Both the position numbers and the translations under genes were made by a program. Of a DNA stretch of 23,223 nt, positions 21,163 through 23,223 are shown in pieces. The notes beneath the pieces are model-generated. The model did no database searches, had not been told where the DNA came from, and saw nothing but the letters and a program-made list of their open reading frames with translations. The stretch is taken from positions 1 to 23,223 of the forward strand of contig JAGZLW010000029.1 of NCBI GenBank assembly GCA_018364455.1, written 5' to 3'. This stretch comes from Streptococcus mitis. Lineage in GTDB: Bacteria; Bacillota; Bacilli; Lactobacillales; Streptococcaceae. Positions within the stretch are counted from its first letter, which is position 1, and each line of letters begins with the position of its first letter.

Positions 21163-22938
21163 TTATTTAATTGCGCGTGATTGCAATCCTTCTTCTTCCA
21201 AGAAGAGACGGAATGGTACGAGTTCTTCTGCTTCGTATTTTTCCTTGAAGGCTTTGATTGCTTCTTCTGAGTGAAGTTTTGGATCCAATTCAAGTACTTC
21301 TACTGGAAGTGGACGGTGTGGAGTGATGCGAGCATCGATCACAACAGTTTTACCTTCTTTGTTGAGTTTAACAGCTTCTGCAACAACTGCATCGATGTCT
21401 TCGATACGGTCAACTGTAAATCCAACAGCTCCTTGAGCTTCAGCGATTTTCGCATAGTCAGCATTAGGGAAGTCACAACCAAACAAGTGTTTGTTTGTGT
21501 CTTCGTATTTGTCCTTGATGAAGGCATATTTACCATTTGAAAAGACAACGTTGATAACTGGAAGGTCGTATTGAACGTTTGTGATAACGTCTGGGTAGCA
21601 CATGTTGAATGCACCGTCACCCATGATGTTCCATACTTGGCGATCTGGATTGTCTTTCTTAGCAGCGATACCACCAGGAAGGGCAATACCCATTGTCGCA
21701 AAGAGTGGAGATGTACGCCACATGTTCTTAGGTGTCATGTGAAGGTGACGAGTAGATGTTTGAGTAGTGTCACCTACGTCGATTGAATAGATAGCATCTT
21801 GATCAGCATGTTTGTTGATTGCATTGTAAACTTGATACAATTGCAATTCGCCCTCAGTTTTACCTTCGATTTTGTTCATGTAATCACGCCAGTTTTGGTT
21901 ATTCTTAACGTTTGCACGCCACCATGGAGTAGATTCAACTGGGTTCACTTTGTCAAGGATAGCTTTCGCTGCTTGACCTGCATCACCAAGGATTGAAGCG
22001 TCTAGGGCATGACGTTTACCAAGTTTGTAAGGGTCGATATCCACTTGGATGAATTTTTCAGTATTCTTGAATGCTTCGTAAACTTCAGCAAATGGGAAGT
22101 TTGAACCAAGGAAAAGAACTGTGTCTGCTTCAAAGACCACTTCGTTGGCTGGTTTCCAACCAACACGGTAAGCAGAACCTGTCAAACCTTCATAGTTCCA
22201 TTCGAAAGCTTCAAAGTTTTTACCAGTTGTGATGATTGGTGCTTTGATTTTACGTGACAATTCAGTAATCACTTCACCAGCTTTCACACCACCGTAACCA
22301 GCATAGATAACTGGACGTTCAGCATTGTTCAAGATTTCAACAGCTTTGTTGATTTCAACTTCGTTCAAAGCAGGAGCGATGAATGAACGTTCGTATGAAC
22401 CTGAACCGTAGTATGAGTTTTCGTCGATTTCTTGGAAACCGAAGTTTACTGGGATTTCAACAACAGCTGGACCTTTTTTAGAAACTGCAGCACGGCAAGC
22501 TTCGTCGATTACTTTTGGCAATTGCTCAGCGTAAGCTACACGTTTGTTGTATACAGCGATACCGTTGTACATTGGGTTTTGGTTCAATTCTTGGAAAGCA
22601 TCCATGTTGAGTTCGTTAACTGGACGTGATCCAAGGATTGCTAGGAATGGAGTGTTATCCATAGCTGCATCGTAAACACCGTTAATCAAGTGAGTCGCAC
22701 CTGGACCACCTGAACCAACTGCAACCCCGATTGAGCCGCCGAATTTAGCTTGCATAACCGCTGCAAGAGCACCTGTTTCTTCGTGGCGAACTTGCAAGAA
22801 GCGGATATCTTTGTCTTCAGCCAAAGCGTCCATCAATGAGCTGAGTGTTCCTGATGGGATACCGTAGATTGTGTCTACGCCCCATGTTTTCAATACATTA
22901 AGCATTGCTGCAGATGCAGTAATTTTCCCTTGAGTCAT
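21163..22938 (-). CDS. spxB: Pyruvate oxidase
   Basis: 591 residues, full length for SpxB. A thiamine-diphosphate and FAD enzyme that turns pyruvate, phosphate and oxygen into acetyl phosphate, CO2 and hydrogen peroxide. N-terminal TPP domain with the catalytic Glu in RHEETGALAA (residues 51-60), middle FAD-binding domain around 190-340, and C-terminal TPP domain with the MGDGAFNM motif holding diphosphate and magnesium. The start is ATG with AAGGAG. It is the main source of peroxide in pneumococci and close relatives. Two CcpA-like sites lie upstream. Confidence 0.96.
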   Translation of the reverse strand: MTQGKITASAAMLNVLKTWGVDTIYGIPSGTLSSLMDALAEDKDIRFLQVRHEETGALAAVMQAKFGGSIGVAVGSGGPGATHLINGVYDAAMDNTPFLAILGSRPVNELNMDAFQELNQNPMYNGIAVYNKRVAYAEQLPKVIDEACRAAVSKKGPAVVEIPVNFGFQEIDENSYYGSGSYERSFIAPALNEVEINKAVEILNNAERPVIYAGYGGVKAGEVITELSRKIKAPIITTGKNFEAFEWNYEGLTGSAYRVGWKPANEVVFEADTVLFLGSNFPFAEVYEAFKNTEKFIQVDIDPYKLGKRHALDASILGDAGQAAKAILDKVNPVESTPWWRANVKNNQNWRDYMNKIEGKTEGELQLYQVYNAINKHADQDAIYSIDVGDTTQTSTRHLHMTPKNMWRTSPLFATMGIALPGGIAAKKDNPDRQVWNIMGDGAFNMCYPDVITNVQYDLPVINVVFSNGKYAFIKDKYEDTNKHLFGCDFPNADYAKIAEAQGAVGFTVDRIEDIDAVVAEAVKLNKEGKTVVIDARITPHRPLPVEVLELDPKLHSEEAIKAFKEKYEAEELVPFRLFLEEEGLQSRAIK

Positions 22939-22985
22939 AATGATAACTCTCCTTCAAATATTTTTAAATCTACTAAAAAAGGTTT

Positions 22986-23014
22986 CATATAGTTTTTGAA
23001 AACGTTTCAGTAAA
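22986..23014 (-). promoter_or_regulatory. Possible spxB promoter
   Basis: Minus-strand TTTACT (23009-23014), 17-bp spacer, TATATG (22986-22991), each 4 of 6 to consensus. Placed about 48 bases before the ATG and overlapped by a cre-like site. No better pair was found. Confidence 0.3.
22996..23009. promoter_or_regulatory. cre-like site proximal to spxB
   Basis: TTGAAAACGTTTCA: a palindromic CcpA-type core (GAAAACGTTTC) one base shorter than the standard site. It lies about 58 bases upstream of the spxB ATG. Confidence 0.45.
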
Positions 23015-23097
23015 TTTTTACAATACTAATTTATCACATTTATTTTGACTTTACTAAGAATCTGCTCAGAAGTTTTTATTCTCTATTACAGTACAGT

Positions 23098-23112
23098 TTG
23101 AAAACGTTTTTA
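23098..23112 (+). promoter_or_regulatory. cre-like site distal to spxB
   Basis: TTGAAAACGTTTTTA matches the CcpA consensus WTGNAANCGNWNNCA at every fixed position except one (T for C). It is about 160 bases upstream of the spxB ATG. Confidence 0.5.
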
Positions 23113-23126
23113 GTTTCTGTTTTATA

Positions 23127-23223
23127 ATACTCAATGAAAATCAAAGAGCAAACTAGGAAGCTAGCCGCAGGTTGCTCAAAGCACAGCTTTGAGGTTGCAG
23201 ATAAAGCTGACGTGGTTTGAAGA
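23127..23223 (-). repeat. BOX element, cut by window end
   Basis: Begins ATACTCAATGAAAATCAAAG and follows the 4596-4746 BOX closely through the boxC part. It then passes almost directly to the boxA-like AGCTGACGTGGTTTGAAG, apparently lacking most of boxB. Its far end is outside the window. Confidence 0.8.

Noticed and set aside
21009..21293. 94-codon minus-strand frame running from inside spxB to the VOC gene
   Set aside because: It lies in another frame of the spxB 3' end and the BOX-like element, has a compositionally odd product and no ribosome site.
21339..21701. 120-codon minus-strand frame inside spxB
   Set aside because: Fully inside spxB in another frame; Ser/Thr-rich out-of-frame translation with no known family.

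Overview
This window looks like chromosomal DNA of Streptococcus pneumoniae or a very close mitis-group relative. The evidence is low GC, complete BOX-type repeats, a CtsR-controlled clpP, a pyruvate oxidase (spxB), and a gene order (clpP, a YlbG-type gene, livJHMGF, CBS/ACT protein) that I recall as the pneumococcal order. No database search was possible, so the species assignment rests on recognition alone.

Positions 1-8918 are all minus strand. A CBS-ACT protein is followed by the branched-chain amino-acid ABC transporter livJHMGF. livJ has a near-perfect promoter with a CodY-like box in its spacer, and a BOX element separates livJ from livH. Then come a YlbG-type protein, clpP (perfect CtsR operator), upp, a dCMP deaminase and a TetR regulator. 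Between livF and the CBS gene lies a tandem array of about 55-bp units, each with two small hairpins.

Positions 8919-14052 are mainly plus strand: a DegV (fatty-acid-binding) protein, a FAD-dependent oxidoreductase whose promoter implies a leaderless mRNA, and a DUF1697 protein. A TipA-like MerR regulator (minus strand, with the typical 19-bp promoter spacer) diverges from a sodium:neurotransmitter-symporter-family transporter.

Positions 14053-17040 are minus strand carbohydrate genes: mannose-6-phosphate isomerase, a family 1 6-phospho-beta-glucosidase and a SemiSWEET-type protein.

Positions 17216-20337 hold the most unusual content: a compact three-gene unit read on the minus strand. It encodes a radical SAM/SPASM enzyme, a 23-residue Lys-rich peptide ending in a Cys-x-x-Cys motif, and a peptide-exporter-like ABC transporter without a peptidase domain. 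It has the layout of a RiPP (ribosomally made, post-translationally modified peptide) cluster. A strong promoter precedes the enzyme and a probable leaky terminator lies between the peptide and the exporter. The peptide gene is short enough to be missed by ordinary gene calling.

Positions 20340-23223 hold a degenerate intergenic region, a VOC/glyoxalase-fold protein flanked by two near-identical terminators, spxB with two CcpA-like sites upstream, and a BOX element cut by the window end.
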